From positions 105,390,831-105,454,830 of the forward strand of contig NW_024609846.1 of NCBI RefSeq assembly GCF_016920785.2: 64,000 bases of DNA, written 5' to 3'. Source of the DNA: Ixodes scapularis (Eukaryota; Arthropoda; Arachnida; Ixodida; Ixodidae). This document shows, piece by piece, positions 32,213 through 43,537 of this stretch. Below the pieces are notes generated by a model. The model saw only the letters and a list, made by a program, of their open reading frames with translations. It was not told the DNA's origin and did no database searches. The position numbers and the translations under genes were made by a program. Position 1 is the stretch's first letter. Each line of letters starts with the position of its first letter.

Positions 32213-32547
32213 GTAACCGAGACGTAACATGCCTCGAGCTTCATATCGGGAGAGGAGCTTTCGAGATAGTTACTGCAGTTACTCAAACTTTCTCTTTCCG
32301 CTTCCCTTTTTCAAAAGAACACGTCAGCCGGCGCTAACTTTTCATCTCGGGAGAAGGCCACTCTTCACAAACGGTTATAGTTGACAAGGAGGCTGACTTC
32401 GACCCAACTAGTCTCCGGGCAGAATAAACAGAAGTTATTCCAACACGCTCGTTTGTAACCAACACGCTCGTTTTTAATGTCAGTCTCCGGGCTTTGCTGT
32501 TTCCAAAAGAGACCCTTCGGTGCTATCGGGTCTCCGCGGAGAGAGGT

Positions 32548-33672
32548 GTTCGCCGCGTCAACGACACATTCGTACCATTTCACTCCTCGTGACACAGGGT
32601 GCGCTGCTCGCTTTACTGTCACGGGCCGTCCTATCTAACACAACGAGCGCGAAAGCTCGTGGTCATCTGCTGGTTCCGAAAGGGCCGGACGTTCATATAG
32701 GTCAATGAAGGCCCCGAATCAATACGACGTCTGCCAATTTCTACACATTAAAAATTTACGACGCCTGCTGGTCTGTTTAGAAGTGTTGCATTCTCTTTTG
32801 AACTCCTCCAATGTAGCTTGCCGCCTATAATGAAATTTAAATAATCAATAAATATAGCAGGGTGGAAATACTGTATTTCATTTTTACGTGGGAACGTTGA
32901 AAAAAGGAAAAAAAATATTTCACCGTTTGTGAAAGTGCGCAATTCGCAAGTCCATTTCGAGCCGTAAAAACACGTTTTTGTACGATATTGATGCTTAAAT
33001 ATAGAACATACAAACAAAATACACACTTTCTCGACCTGCTTTTCGTGTAGACAACTATAATATCTACATTTTACCAGAAAATACAAAAAATGAAAAATGT
33101 TTTTTTTTTGAGAAAATTGCTTTCAAAACTGGTACTTTTTTTGTTTTCGCATAATATGAACGTGAACGGTTCCGCAAGGGATATTTTATGTAGCCCGAGT
33201 CATTTTATAATATATAAAATGAGCGTGTGTTGGGCTCTCCGCGTACATAATAAATATTAATGCAACCCACGTAGATCGCCAGTAATTAATTGTCAAAATT
33301 TGTCCACAATTGACCCAGGGGGTTACATTTTTATAGAAAAAAAAACCCAAAAAGCCTAAAAATATTTTATGGTATTAGAGCTTTTTAAATTTGTTCACGT
33401 AGTGCTTGGAAAAAGATAATATAACGTGGACTGAAAATCCAAGGCGGGAGATCGAGCGAAACATCCGACCCACGACGGATGTGAAAAACACTGCTTTCTG
33501 TCGCGGCCTCTTTTAAAATTCGTAAGTCGAGAACCAAAAATCCGACGAACTTGCGGTTTGTGGCTCCTGCGTTTTTAGAGACGACGGTATAACATATATT
33601 TTTTTCGGCGAAATTAAAAGTTCGACCCTTTTTGCCTGCACGATTTGAGTGAAATCACCCATTATTTATATA
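32548..33672 (-). repeat. Repeat X, copy a
   Basis: Minus-oriented, about 1.1 kb, from its head near 33672 to a tail near 32548. It is homologous, head to head, with copy b (33677-33770 continued at 37762-38349), so the two form a large interrupted palindrome. Near the tail a frame reads SRGVKWYECVVDAAN; the corresponding frame in copy b reads SRGLKCYECVVDAAN. Homology between the copies ends just after that. The family is unknown to me. Confidence 0.65.
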
Positions 33673-33676
33673 TAGA

Positions 33677-33770
33677 TATATATGGGTGATTTCATTGTAA
33701 ATCGTGCAGGCAAAAAGGGTCGAATATTTAATTTCGCCGAAAAAAATATATGTTATGCCGTCGTCTCTAA
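33677..33770 (+). repeat. Repeat X, copy b, head part
   Basis: GGGTGATTTCATTGTAAATCG to CCGTCGTCTCTAA, the mirror image of 33575-33672 around an AT-rich centre near 33674. It stops abruptly where Penelope-like element 1 begins; about 450 bp of X are missing before the tail part at 37762. Confidence 0.65.
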
Positions 33771-34420
33771 TCTTTGCATCGGTTCATGTCTCGCCCCTGT
33801 TCTTAGTGAATTGTTCCTTTTATTCGTTGACAGAGCTATAAAAGCACAACTGGACATCTCTGCGCCTGGCTGCCATGTTTTCAGATATGTAGACGATTAC
33901 CTAATCATTCATCCTGCTCGACCTTCTCCAGATAGCATTACAGCTGTTTTTTCCGCTTGTTCTTCAGGTCTTACATTCACGAAAGAAGAACCATCGAATG
34001 AAGGTCTTCAGTACCTAGATTTGCGGCTTCATGTCAGTGCCACTGGACTCTGCTGGGCATTTCAACAAAGATCTGCCAAACCTGTCTTACTGTTTTCTAG
34101 CGCCCATTCGAAGTCGTTAAAACACGGTATCATCAAATCGTTGTTTTCTTCATTCTTCACGAAGTCTTGCTGTCGTCTTTCAGAAGATAGCTTCAAATTG
34201 CAGCGCATGAGGCTCGTCAGGGCAGGGTTTCCCGTCGACCTTCTCCGATCTGTAATGGAAAGGATGATTCGCGGGCCTGATCGCCACTCACCAGCCACAA
34301 AAAAGAAAGCCCGATTCGCCGTCATTCCTTACGTACACAATTCAGCCCACCGGATAAAATCCATTGCCTTAAAGTTCGACACGAATGTTGTCTTCTCGTG
34401 CCGCATGCGTCTTAAACAAC
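33771..34420 (+). pseudogene. Penelope-like element 1, reverse transcriptase C-terminal part
   Basis: The open frame starts inside the RT domain (CIGSCLAPVLSELF) and contains the catalytic FRYVDDYLII, then the thumb and linker region. The 5' part is missing, as is usual for these elements. The frame runs to the insertion point of element 2 (MRLKQ at about 34419). It continues at 37145 without loss of frame when element 2 and one copy of its 11-bp duplication are left out. Confidence 0.85.
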
Positions 34421-37144
34421 ATTAGTAAAATAGCGCAAAACAACAAGGAAGAAAGGGCGAGATAGACAGGAAGGGCGCTAACTGACAACTGACATTTAAT
34501 ACAGTCTATAAAGGAGGAGAAGAAAGAAGCAAGAAGTTACTGATGCTGTTGCTAAAAAGAAAGAAACGTACACCCTCAAAATTGTTATACTTAAAAATTT
34601 AAAATAAAATGTATGAAAAAGGTGAGTTGCTGATGACATCTGTGAGTGAAAAAAACCGCAAGAAATAAGAGAGAAAGAGAGGAAGCAATAATTTTGAAAC
34701 AAAGGAGAAAATTGCAGAGGTGCACGATCGGTAATCGTAGATGATAAAAAAGATGAAGTTTGAGACCAAAAAGGAACCTGAGGTTGGAGGCTGAATACTT
34801 GTAGTCAAGTCATATGATTAAGGTAGTAAAGTTCCTTAGGAGATAAGGCGATCGATGGGGCACTGACGCACACCGCCCCGCGAGACACGATTGTTTGAGC
34901 TTCGTACAACTCTCGTGTTCTTTTGGACCTAAAACGTCTTAGGATTTTGGTTTGGCTAAACAATGCTGAGCACATACAGTCCCTTGCGCGTATTGCAAGA
35001 TGGCCGGCTGGTGACGATCTCAAGGCTAAGGCATGTTCTCGCAAGCGTTCATTGATTCATCGGCCTGTTTGTCCCACATATATTTTGCCGCAGGTGAAAG
35101 GTATTTCGTACACCACTCCTCGTTGGCAGTCGACGTATTGTTGCTGGTGTCTTACTTTGCACTCAGCTTGCTGCGGTTGGAGATGGTTAATTCTCGGACA
35201 CAACCGCCTAAGTTTATCTGGTGCAGAGAGTGCCACTTGGACTTGATATTTCGAAGCAACATTTTTTAAGTTGTGTGTAATCTGATGAATGTATGGCAGC
35301 ACTGCTGGTCGTTGGTTCTTCTCTCGTGTGCGCACTCGTTGTCCACTGTTGGTGAGTAATGATTCGGCGACTTCAAACAAAATCGAACTCGGGAACCCAG
35401 ATGTCTTGAGGCGCTGCACTTGAGCTTGAAAACTCTCAGCCGCGGAATGTGTGCACGACTTTTTTAAGGCTGCACTCATTGTGCTTTTGACAATTCCTCT
35501 CTTGATGATTTTGGAGTGAGCTGAGTCGTACTGAAGCAGGCCTTTTTTGGTTCTTGGCGAGTATTTCCAGCAAGTGTGCCTGTCTTTGAACATCAGATGA
35601 AGATCTAAAAATTGAAGGCTTAAATTCGTTGGAGTCTCATGGGTGAAATTGAGCCCTTGCCCTTCGCTCCAGAAAGTGGATTTGATGGTGTGGATTGTTT
35701 GAGCTTCATTTTCCATGGGTCTCATTGAAAGAAGCACTAGATAATCATCCACGTATCTGAAAATGCGTGAGACTTGCCCTTTGGTGAGTGCATTATCGAT
35801 GGCCCGATCACATTTTGAAAGGAAGATGTCGCAGAGGACTGGTGCCACACAGGACCCGATACATATGCCTTTCCTTTGTAGGTAAGACGTACCTTCGTGC
35901 GTTACCACGGTGGCGGTTAGGGAGAACCGTAAAAGTTCTAGGACAGATTCTACGTGTATTCCACTTTCATTTTGAAACTTCGTAATCCCGTTGGCCTCAA
36001 TACATTCGTTTACAGCTGTAAACAGCTTGTTGTGTGGGATTGAGTAAAAAAGTTCCTCCACATAAAGTGAAAACCCGTATCGTACCGTTGCATCATTTAG
36101 TTGTAGGTGATGTATGACCACTTCAGAGTTAGGGATCAGGAATGGATCATTTAGTTTGAGGTTAGACAGATGTTTCATTAGATAGCGAGACAACACTCCT
36201 TGCCACGATCCTTTTTCAGTCACTACCACTCGGAACGGACACTCTTTTTTGTGTGTTTTGGCAGTGAAAAACATGTCTAAGTGGTCCTTTGTGGTAGTCG
36301 AAATCATCTTCTTCATTGATGTCAATTCTAGCTTAGTCCATAATTGTAGCGCCATGGCTTTCATCTTTTTGGTCTTGACGCTTGTTTGGTTGAAGTTTTT
36401 GTCTATGGCCGAGATAGCCTTTTCTTGGTAAATAGACCTGGGGATGACAACAAATCCTCCTTCTTTGTCTGACTCTAACAGGTTTAAATCTTTCTCAGTG
36501 AAGTAATTTACCACACGAGACATGTTCAACCTCCTTCCACAACCATTCCCAGATCTTAATAGTACATCCACGCAGTCTTCAATACAACGTGGTCTGACAT
36601 CTTCATGTGCCTTTTTCCGCTAAGTCATATACGTTGGACAATAGCTGTATACCCTGACTTTTTGGTGAAGTGCAGAATTTTGGTCCTTTTTCTAGAATTC
36701 TGCATATATCTGCTGGCAGGGAAGTGTCCCCCAAAATAGTGAGGTTTTGTCCTTTGCTTTCTTGGTTTCGGCTCCGGAGACCTTTTATATGAGGAACATA
36801 TGACCACCATAGGTATTCCGTTGCTCTAGATGCTGATTCAAGCAGACACTTGTATTGTCGACCTTGTCCACCTCTGGAATCTCCACCGCCAGCTAGTACC
36901 CAAAGACAAGTTCGGTAAAATCTCACTTGCCTCCACATTTCGGAGCGTACGATCCTGCAGATCCTTCTGGCGTGATGTTGCGAAGGTCTCGCCGTCCCGA
37001 ACACCGTTTGTGTTCTTTTTGTTCCTTGTTGTTTTGCGCTAATTTACTGTCCCGAACACCGTTTGTGTTCTTTCTTCCTTGTTGTTTTGCGCTATTTTAC
37101 TCATGATGAACGACCAACTAGCCCGCCAGCTCACCTTATTGCAG
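34421..37144 (-). mobile_element. Penelope-like element 2, inserted in element 1
   Basis: Exact 11-bp duplication TCTTAAACAAC at 34410-34420 and 37145-37155. Near the right end are two tandem 53-55 bp units (36994-37048 and 37049-37101, GTCCCGAACACCGTTTGTG and so on, ending TTTTGCGCTATTTTACT). Near the left end is an inverted copy of their tip (AGTAAAATAGCGCAAAACAA, 34424-34443). Such repeats at the two ends are usual for Penelope-like elements. The element carries the ORF at 34805-37004. Confidence 0.85.
34805..37004 (-). pseudogene. Penelope-type RT plus GIY-YIG endonuclease, two lesions
   Basis: Read on the minus strand: an N-terminal region (37004-36610, ICRILEKGPKFC), a one-base frameshift in the A/G run near 36607, then a long RT frame (36571-35060). 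RT landmarks: DKEGGFVVIP, FFTAKTHKKECPFRVV, SLYVEELFYSIPH (position of the first catalytic Asp, here written V-E-E-L), CIGSCVAPVLCDIF and the active-site IFRYVDDYLVLL. A GIY-YIG nuclease follows, VVYEIPFTCGKIYVGQTGR. A TGA at 35057-35059 stands for the next residue, then INERLREHALALR continues in frame to 34805. The enzyme would nick target DNA and prime reverse transcription. Only one frameshift and one stop separate it from an open frame, so the insertion is fairly young. Confidence 0.85.
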
Positions 37145-37571
37145 TCTTAAACAACTATGTCAACAAGTGGACAACAACCGGATTCCGATTGGCTGCACTG
37201 TCAAACACGAAAAGAAATTCATTCCATGCAAAGAGAAGAAGGTTTACTCCATCCCCTTGAGCTGCGGCCATCAATACATAGGACAGACCGGCAGATGCAC
37301 CAATCACAGACTCCGCGAACATCACAACGAAGTTTTTAAGGCCTCTCCAGATTCTTATCATTCCATAGTCATAGATGCCCGTTCGTGTTTGCGTTGTCAT
37401 CCCCTCTTTGATGACACAAAAATCCTGGGGGGGCATGACAGCAAATTCGGCAGGGAAATCATAGAATCATTCGCGATGACCACAGCAAAAAACAACGTGT
37501 CTAACCCTTCCCTCCTGCTGACGAAAACTGAGGTTGAATTTTTAAAATCCGAGATAACCCTACCACCCTGA
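37145..37571 (+). pseudogene. Penelope-like element 1, GIY-YIG endonuclease part
   Basis: Continues the frame from 34420 (LKQLCQQVDNN). It contains KKVYSIPLSCGHQYIGQTGR and NHRLREHH, the GIY-YIG core, and ends at a stop near 37571. The 3' untranslated part runs to about 37760, where repeat X resumes. Confidence 0.85.
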
Positions 37572-37761
37572 CTTGCACTTTGCGTTTCTTTTCTTTCCTT
37601 CTCTCCCCCTTCTCTCCCCTACTCAGTCGGCTGCTCGCTGTTTGAAAGTTTACTCGTCTGTTGCTAGTTGAAAGATGTGGTTGTGTTGTCCCTGTTTTAA
37701 TTGTTTTATTCTTTCTTCATCCATGACTTAAACCAACACGCTCTTCTCCCAAGCAAAAAGT

Positions 37762-38349
37762 ACCAATTTCGAAATCGATTTTCTGAAAAAAAATCATTTT
37801 TTATTTTTTAAAGTTTTTTGTTAAAATGTAGATATCATAGTTGTCTACTCGAAAAGCAAGTCGAGAAAGTGTGCATTTTGCTTGTATATTCTATATTTAA
37901 GCATCAATATCGTACAAAAACGTGTTTTCACGGCTCGAAACGGACTTGCGAATTGGGCGTCTTCACAAACTTGGAATTTTTTTTTTTGCCTTTTTTTAAC
38001 GTTCCCACATAAAAATGAAATACAGTAGTTCCCCCCTGTAATATTTATTGATTATTTAAATTTTATTATAGGCGGCAAGTTGCATTGGAGTAGTTCAAAC
38101 GAGAAAGCAACACTTCTTAACAGACCAGCAGGAGTCGTAAATATTTAATGTGTAGAAATCGGCAGAGGTCGTATTGATTCGGGGCCTTCATTGGCCAATA
38201 TGAACGTTCCGCCCTCTCGGAACCAGCAGATGACCACGAGCTTTCGCGCTCGTTGTGTTAGATAGGATAGCCCGTGACAGTAAAGCGAGCAGCCCACCCT
38301 GGTGTCACGAGGACTGAAATGTTACGAATGTGTCGTTGACGCGGCGAAC
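37762..38349 (+). repeat. Repeat X, copy b, tail part
   Basis: CAAAAAGTACCAATTTCGAAA through GTCGTTGACGCGGCGAACA mirrors 32548-33150. It is separated from its head (33677-33770) by the nested Penelope-like elements. Homology to copy a ends at GCGGCGAACA; the sequence after it is different in each copy. Confidence 0.65.
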
Positions 38350-38940
38350 AGTGACGGCCACCCAGAAGGAGTCAGTCAGAGTATTGCACAAGGGAAAGCA
38401 AAGGAATTGTTGCCTGGGAGGAAGAGGACACCACGGTCTTACAATGACGGTCAACAACCGTTCTGCCGGCTGAAACAACGCCGCGTGCGCGCTAAAACCG
38501 GCGGCGCGGGGCAAAAGTCCCGTAGGCGCACACATGAGGATGGGCCGATTTCGTCAGGGATGTTACAAGTACCTCGTTGCATCACTGGAAAGATCAAATG
38601 AAAATCACGTTATCCAGAATGCACTGCATAATTTGTCCCTCTAGTAGTGGACTGCGTCAGTCCCTGGTTGATCTTCTGTTTTCGAGGCAAAACACATTGA
38701 AGAGAACCACACTAACAAAGGCTAACAAACACGCTGTTACCATGTCGCCTACTCCACAGCTCGCCGTAACCGCCGGTAGCACTACATTGCATGCAATCCA
38801 TGGCCCCGTCGTGTTCTCGCGCCTGCGCAAACGTTTGCCGAATTTTCCCCCAAACTTTGCCGAACTTTCCTTCAAAAGTTCGGCGTGCGCTGAACTTTGC
38901 CGAATCTAAAGTTCGGCAGACTCAGTTCATCACTAATATA
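38350..38940. other. No recognisable gene
   Basis: A frame from 38302 to 38601 runs out of repeat X and has no recognisable motif. At 38835-38925 the word GCCGAACTTT and relatives recur five times in both orientations, perhaps a MITE end. Confidence 0.35.
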
Positions 38941-39015
38941 TATGTCTCAAATGACTTTTATACCCCATCTCAAGAGTTCCGTAAAACGTTGTTCGAGGCA
39001 TGGGCGTTGTAACAC
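38941..39015 (+). repeat. Short dispersed repeat, copy B
   Basis: Partner of 1449-1525 (ATGACTTTTATACCCC, CAAGAGTTCCG, GTTCGAGGCATGG). Confidence 0.5.
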
Positions 39016-39439
39016 TCTAAGAAAAATGAGAGATAAAAGATAGAAACGGCGCGTTTTCCTCTCATCGTCATACGCGCCCCCAAGCGGGCACAATAAGAAG
39101 GGAGGAACGAGACGTTTTTTCTCGTTGTCCACGCAGACAGGAGAAAAGTTCCACCCTCCCGCCTCCTCTCCTTTAGGTTTTGTCTTTCGAGCACGGGAGA
39201 ACACACTGACACGCTGGCGCCATCTATGCGGAGACCCTGGAACTGCATTTCACTAGCGAGAAGGGTTGGCGGTATTTGCGAGGTGAAATGTATGTACTAC
39301 TTATGAGAAATGCTTGTTTTTAACACTGGACAAAAGTTTATAAAGCCAAGAAAGAAAGAATGATGCGCAAAAGAAATTGGAAATATACGGGACCGCCCAG
39401 GTGTTCCACTGCTGCCCGATAGGTGGTGCCTGTGTGAAC

Positions 39440-39800
39440 GGGCCTTTAGGCGCCCGTTTCCGTGTTCGGCCTCGTCGGCGTAACCACGCTAACTTTAGCT
39501 GGAAAATTTACGTAACGTGAACTCAATACAATTAAATTTTCTGCTAAATTTAGCGGGAAATTGACGTCACGTGTCCTCAGCAGCAATTCAATCCCCTGCT
39601 AAATTTAGCGGGAAATAAAATTGTTGTTCAGGTCACGGGACGTCAATTTTTCCGCTAAATCTAGCGGAAAAACTTATTTTTTTTATAGGTGACGTGACAC
39701 CAAGTCATGTGACGTCATTTTCCCCGCTAAATTTAGTGGGGAAACTGGATTGGTGTTGAGCTCATGTGGCGTCCATTTTTCAGCGAAATTTAGTGGGAAA
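39440..39800. repeat. CTAAATTTAG palindrome-rich repeat, copy 2
   Basis: Starts with TTTAGGCGCCCGTTTCCG and CGTCGGCGTAACC as at 13345. It then carries about six copies of GCTAAATTTAGCGGGAAA interleaved with TGACGTCA- or CACGTG-like words. Units are spaced about 50-60 bases. Confidence 0.6.
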
Positions 39801-41030
39801 ACTGTGGCAGGAGAGGAGAGTATGGAGGAGGAGGAGGGAAGGGCGCCGAGGACGAGGAGGGAGGAAAAAAAGAGCAGGAGGGGAAAGGAGGATGAAGAAA
39901 ATGGAAGACGTTTATGATTCTCTTAATTCCGAATTAAACTGCAGCTCTTGAAGGGGAGGAGGAGGTAGGTTGCGGAGAGGAGGGTATGCCCCCTCTTCCT
40001 CCCAACACCTCCTAGAAACTAAGGCCGTAGCGCTCTTCTCGTGACGTCGAAAAGGAAGGCCATCGGGGGCGCGCGTCGAAGCGAAGGCAACGCGCGTGGA
40101 TCGACCGTCGTAACGCGCTTTTAGTCACATACGCGCGTCTTATTAGCTAAAATGAAAGCAGCACATAGGGACGCGTCTAGAAAACATTTTATTACACGGG
40201 CAAAACATTACACCGCTAAATAATCGGTACGAAATGGCACGAGGTAGGCGTATAAGACGTGTATATATAGATGAATATGATAATATCGTTTTAAGTCGAA
40301 AACATTTAGGCACGTAAATATTGCTGTGGGAATGCATATTTTATACAGAAATACATCGACAAAATGGCGAGACACGCAGTCATTGGACACAGCAATACAA
40401 ATTAGAGTTAAAAATCTGGTAAACGTAGTCAACGCGGGCACGGCTAGATAAGTGTCACTCACAATCATGTAAACGATGTTATCGCGTGCAGTCACTGAAT
40501 TCTTGCATTATACCCTGGCCACATGGCAAAATTAATGTAATTTCGATCGAATGACATTATAAGGTCGACAAATCAGCTTGCGACGCTCTTATAATCACTC
40601 AAGACCGCGAGCTGATTAAATCCCATATCATTTAATGAAAATATATTAACTTTTCTGTGTGGCAGGGGGAAACTTACTATTTACAGCTAATTTACTTCTC
40701 TCTTTGGGCTCGAGCTGCCTTAGAACAAAACATAACTTATTTTTTGTACAATAACACTATTACCTTAATACACTTAAGGCAATAAAATAACATTAGTCTA
40801 AATAAACACATAACCACAAACAACGCACTTTCAATAATCACACAAACATTTTGTTCACCTTCCAGTAAAAACTAGAACATTACCACGCATATTTACAAAC
40901 GTCGACGCAACAGCACACGGATAACCACAAAGAACAAAATTCTATTCTATCACGAGATTTAAAAAAAAATCTACTGCAGCATTTTACTCGCGTCCTACAG
41001 GATCAAGAAAGCCCGCAAATAAGTTGTTTC
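39801..41030. other. No recognisable gene; A+T-rich
   Basis: A G/A-rich tract (39810-39905) is followed by a long A+T-rich stretch. A minus-strand AATAAA lies at 40184-40190. The stretch could be intron or 3' UTR of a minus-strand gene starting at 41051, but nothing proves it. Confidence 0.35.
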
Positions 41031-41034
41031 TTAC

Positions 41035-41170
41035 CTGTCGATCGTATTCATACGTCCCGCAATATCCGCCACGAAAACACTGGAGCACGAACAACAAGAA
41101 GTCTTTCTCTGACGAGAGAGAGGACTATCGATAATCGACCAGCGTCGCCGTTGACTAGTTGCCACACATG
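41035..41170 (-). other. Candidate first exon with ATG and splice donor
   Basis: On the minus strand ATGAATACGATCGACAG (41051-41035) is followed directly by GTAAGAAAC, a strong donor. If real, the exon would supply five codons and two bases after a 5' UTR of about 100 bases. No downstream exon could be identified, so this is only a candidate. Confidence 0.25.
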
Positions 41171-42035
41171 TCACTCAAACTGTAGCAGGACTTGTTCCGC
41201 GAATGCACGTAAATGACGTAGTATCAAACGAACACAAAAAAAAAACTACCCGAGACTGCGGTGACGACAGAAAAACGACGGGAAGAAGGAAACAAATCTC
41301 AAAAGCACAACACACGAGAGCAGCGGCGACGAAAGGCTTAACGTTGTCGACCCATCTCTTGCTTGTGTGCGGCAATGACTGGAATTTTTTTCGGTTTGCT
41401 TCTTTTCTGAAATGTCTGAAGGTTCCTTTTCAGACAGTCAGCAGCTCACACACAACGCAAATTTCCAGAATCGGAGCCCGTATGCGGGAAGAAAATGTCG
41501 CACCGGGCCGGTTTATTCGAAGACTGTGGGACCTGGGGAGCTGCGGGACTGCACGTAGTCCCGCGGTTATGGGGATAATCATAAATACAAATTTGGTACT
41601 TTCAACCTTGGTAACGCGTTGTATATTACGTTTATATTATATATTGGGGAGATCTGGCTGCCCTCCTCCACGCTGACCCTCCAGATCCCAGATTCCAGCC
41701 ATTCGGGCTTCGTCGTGGGCCCGACAGAAGCTTAACGCACCATGTCTCCGAAATGCGTCATGCCTCGGGGAGGGGGGGGGGAGGTGGGAGGGGCTTTGTT
41801 TGTCTTGCGTACCCAAGGAGGTTAGAAGTACTAGGAGGGGACACGTTGCAATATTGGTGAAGCCTAGTCATAAAAAGTTTAAACGATTTTGTGCCCAGCG
41901 TGACCGCAGATCTGTCTGGCGATTGGTGCGCGTGACATGTCACGTGCGAGATGGATGGTTGATTGCAGGAGAATTCCTTGCAGGCTTGCGCGCGCTCCGC
42001 ACGGTAGGTTTTATGAGATCAAAGGCTAGGCTGTG

Positions 42036-42580
42036 GTGTATTGTAGTACACCATAGCTAGACGAAGGCTAGCTACAGTCACGTGATGTGGTGAGAGTAAG
42101 GAGGAAAATGCGAAAGAGGCGAGGCGTCAAGGGAGCATGGCTTGTGGAGCCTACGCGGCTGACGTCATGCCCTCTCCTACCCTTCTATTCTCCATGTGCG
42201 TACCACAAGATCCGGCTAAACCACTCCCCTAAGCCAACTGACGTCACGCCACTGGCTTCTCAGAACAAAGGGACCAAGGCTTGAAAAGGGGACGCGGGAC
42301 AAAGGGAGGCTCTTTTGAACAGCGGACAGCAAGGAGCGCGCAGCGGTGATGGGAGAGAAGAGGCTGGCGCGCGAATCGACGGGGAGACCCACGCTGGCGC
42401 GGGGCAGTGCAGGCGCTACGTCGAGCTGCGGACTCGACGAACGGACCGGACAGCGACCCCTGGACGACGACGTCCCCATGACCGTTCCCCGATCCCGAAA
42501 CACCCCAGGCAATAAGTAAGGGAATAAACCCGTTTCCCGACAGTGAAGTATCGCCGTGTCATGTTCATCCGGGCACAGGG
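42036..42580 (+). promoter_or_regulatory. Possible LTR-like segment
   Basis: Two TGACGTCA-type sites (TGACGTCATG at about 42162, TGACGTCACG at about 42239), GC-rich sequence and an AATAAA (42522-42527) followed by CCCGTTTCCCGACAG resemble U3 and R/U5 of an LTR. No TATA box, flanking duplication, primer site or gag/pol was found. Confidence 0.2.
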
Positions 42581-42860
42581 TCTGAGGGAATCGGAGTTAG
42601 AAGCCCGCAATATATATAATAAATTGTACAAGACTGCGCTTTTAAAACGTATATTGATGTCAGATAAACGCACACGAACACCACCGCGCCGCTCGACAAG
42701 ATCAATTTTTTTTTCACGTCGATACCAGATATTTTCTCACGTAGTTGCGCCATGGCGTTCCTTCTCCGACATTGTGACGTGACCACTCGGAGTGCTACGG
42801 CCTTCTTTCTTGGAGGTGTTGCTCCTCCCCTCCTCCTCCTCCTCCTTCATCCTCCCTTTT

Positions 42861-42911
42861 CGTGAATAATGTGACATGCGGAATGAATCGCCGCATGTCA
42901 CATTATTCACG
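42861..42911. repeat. Perfect 21-bp hairpin
   Basis: CGTGAATAATGTGACATGCGG (42861-42881) and its exact complement (42891-42911) with a 9-base loop. It is preceded by a CTCCTCCTCC tract. It may be a MITE core or a structured RNA; neither is proven. Confidence 0.8.
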
Positions 42912-43209
42912 CGAAGTTTTGCGGTCTAACGAGCCTCGTTAATTTTGCTTAGGCCGCTAAAGTAGTGATACATTGTTTGAAGGATGTAGAACCAACAATT
43001 CTAACGCTAAAAAGAGCACCGGGACTGACACTGACGCCGACAGCATTGCATGGGCGAAGGTGAGCTTCTTGCCCACACTCCATCGCGCATGCGCAACGCC
43101 GGTGGCGTCCGTTAGGGGCGCTCCTGTTTGTTTGTAAACATGAGTTAATCTATAGGCTTCTTTGATATCATTTTCTAAACATATGCTTTTCTCGCTCTAT
43201 TTATTGCAG

Positions 43210-43257
43210 ATCTCCAGGCGTGTGATGATCTTCGTCAGTCAGTATCCCGTATCGCAG
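43210..43257 (+). other. Candidate 48-nt internal exon
   Basis: A pyrimidine-rich acceptor (TCTATTTATTGCAG) and a donor (CAGGTAAATA) bracket 48 bases that are open in the first frame (ISRRVMIFVSQYPVSQ). The length is a multiple of three. There is no partner exon and no homology that I recognise. Confidence 0.25.
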
Positions 43258-43537
43258 GTAAATACAATTTGTTTTTCATAAACCTGATGAGTTTTCTTGG
43301 GCCCTTCCATGTCCCCAATAAATACAAAATAAAAATCGTATCATTGAGCAAACGATTCAAACTTTTGCAGACGGCATACTTCAGTCATTTCGTGCGCGTT
43401 CGTCATGCGTTCGTCGTCTGCAGGAGGCAGTGGCAGGAGGCAGTTGCAGGAGGCATCTCGAGATCTACGTCTCGAGGACCGGAAGTTGTCTCACAAATAT
43501 TTGAGAAACAGTCGATTCTCAGCAAACTTCTGTCGTG

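Noticed and set aside
34617..34650. CTGATGA ... GAAA near the end of Penelope-like element 2, where hammerheads are known in this class
   Set aside because: The bases between do not form a stem II, and it lies on the strand opposite to the element's ORF.
42036..42580. Complete LTR retrotransposon
   Set aside because: No second LTR, primer-binding site, gag or pol is present; only LTR-like promoter and polyadenylation features.
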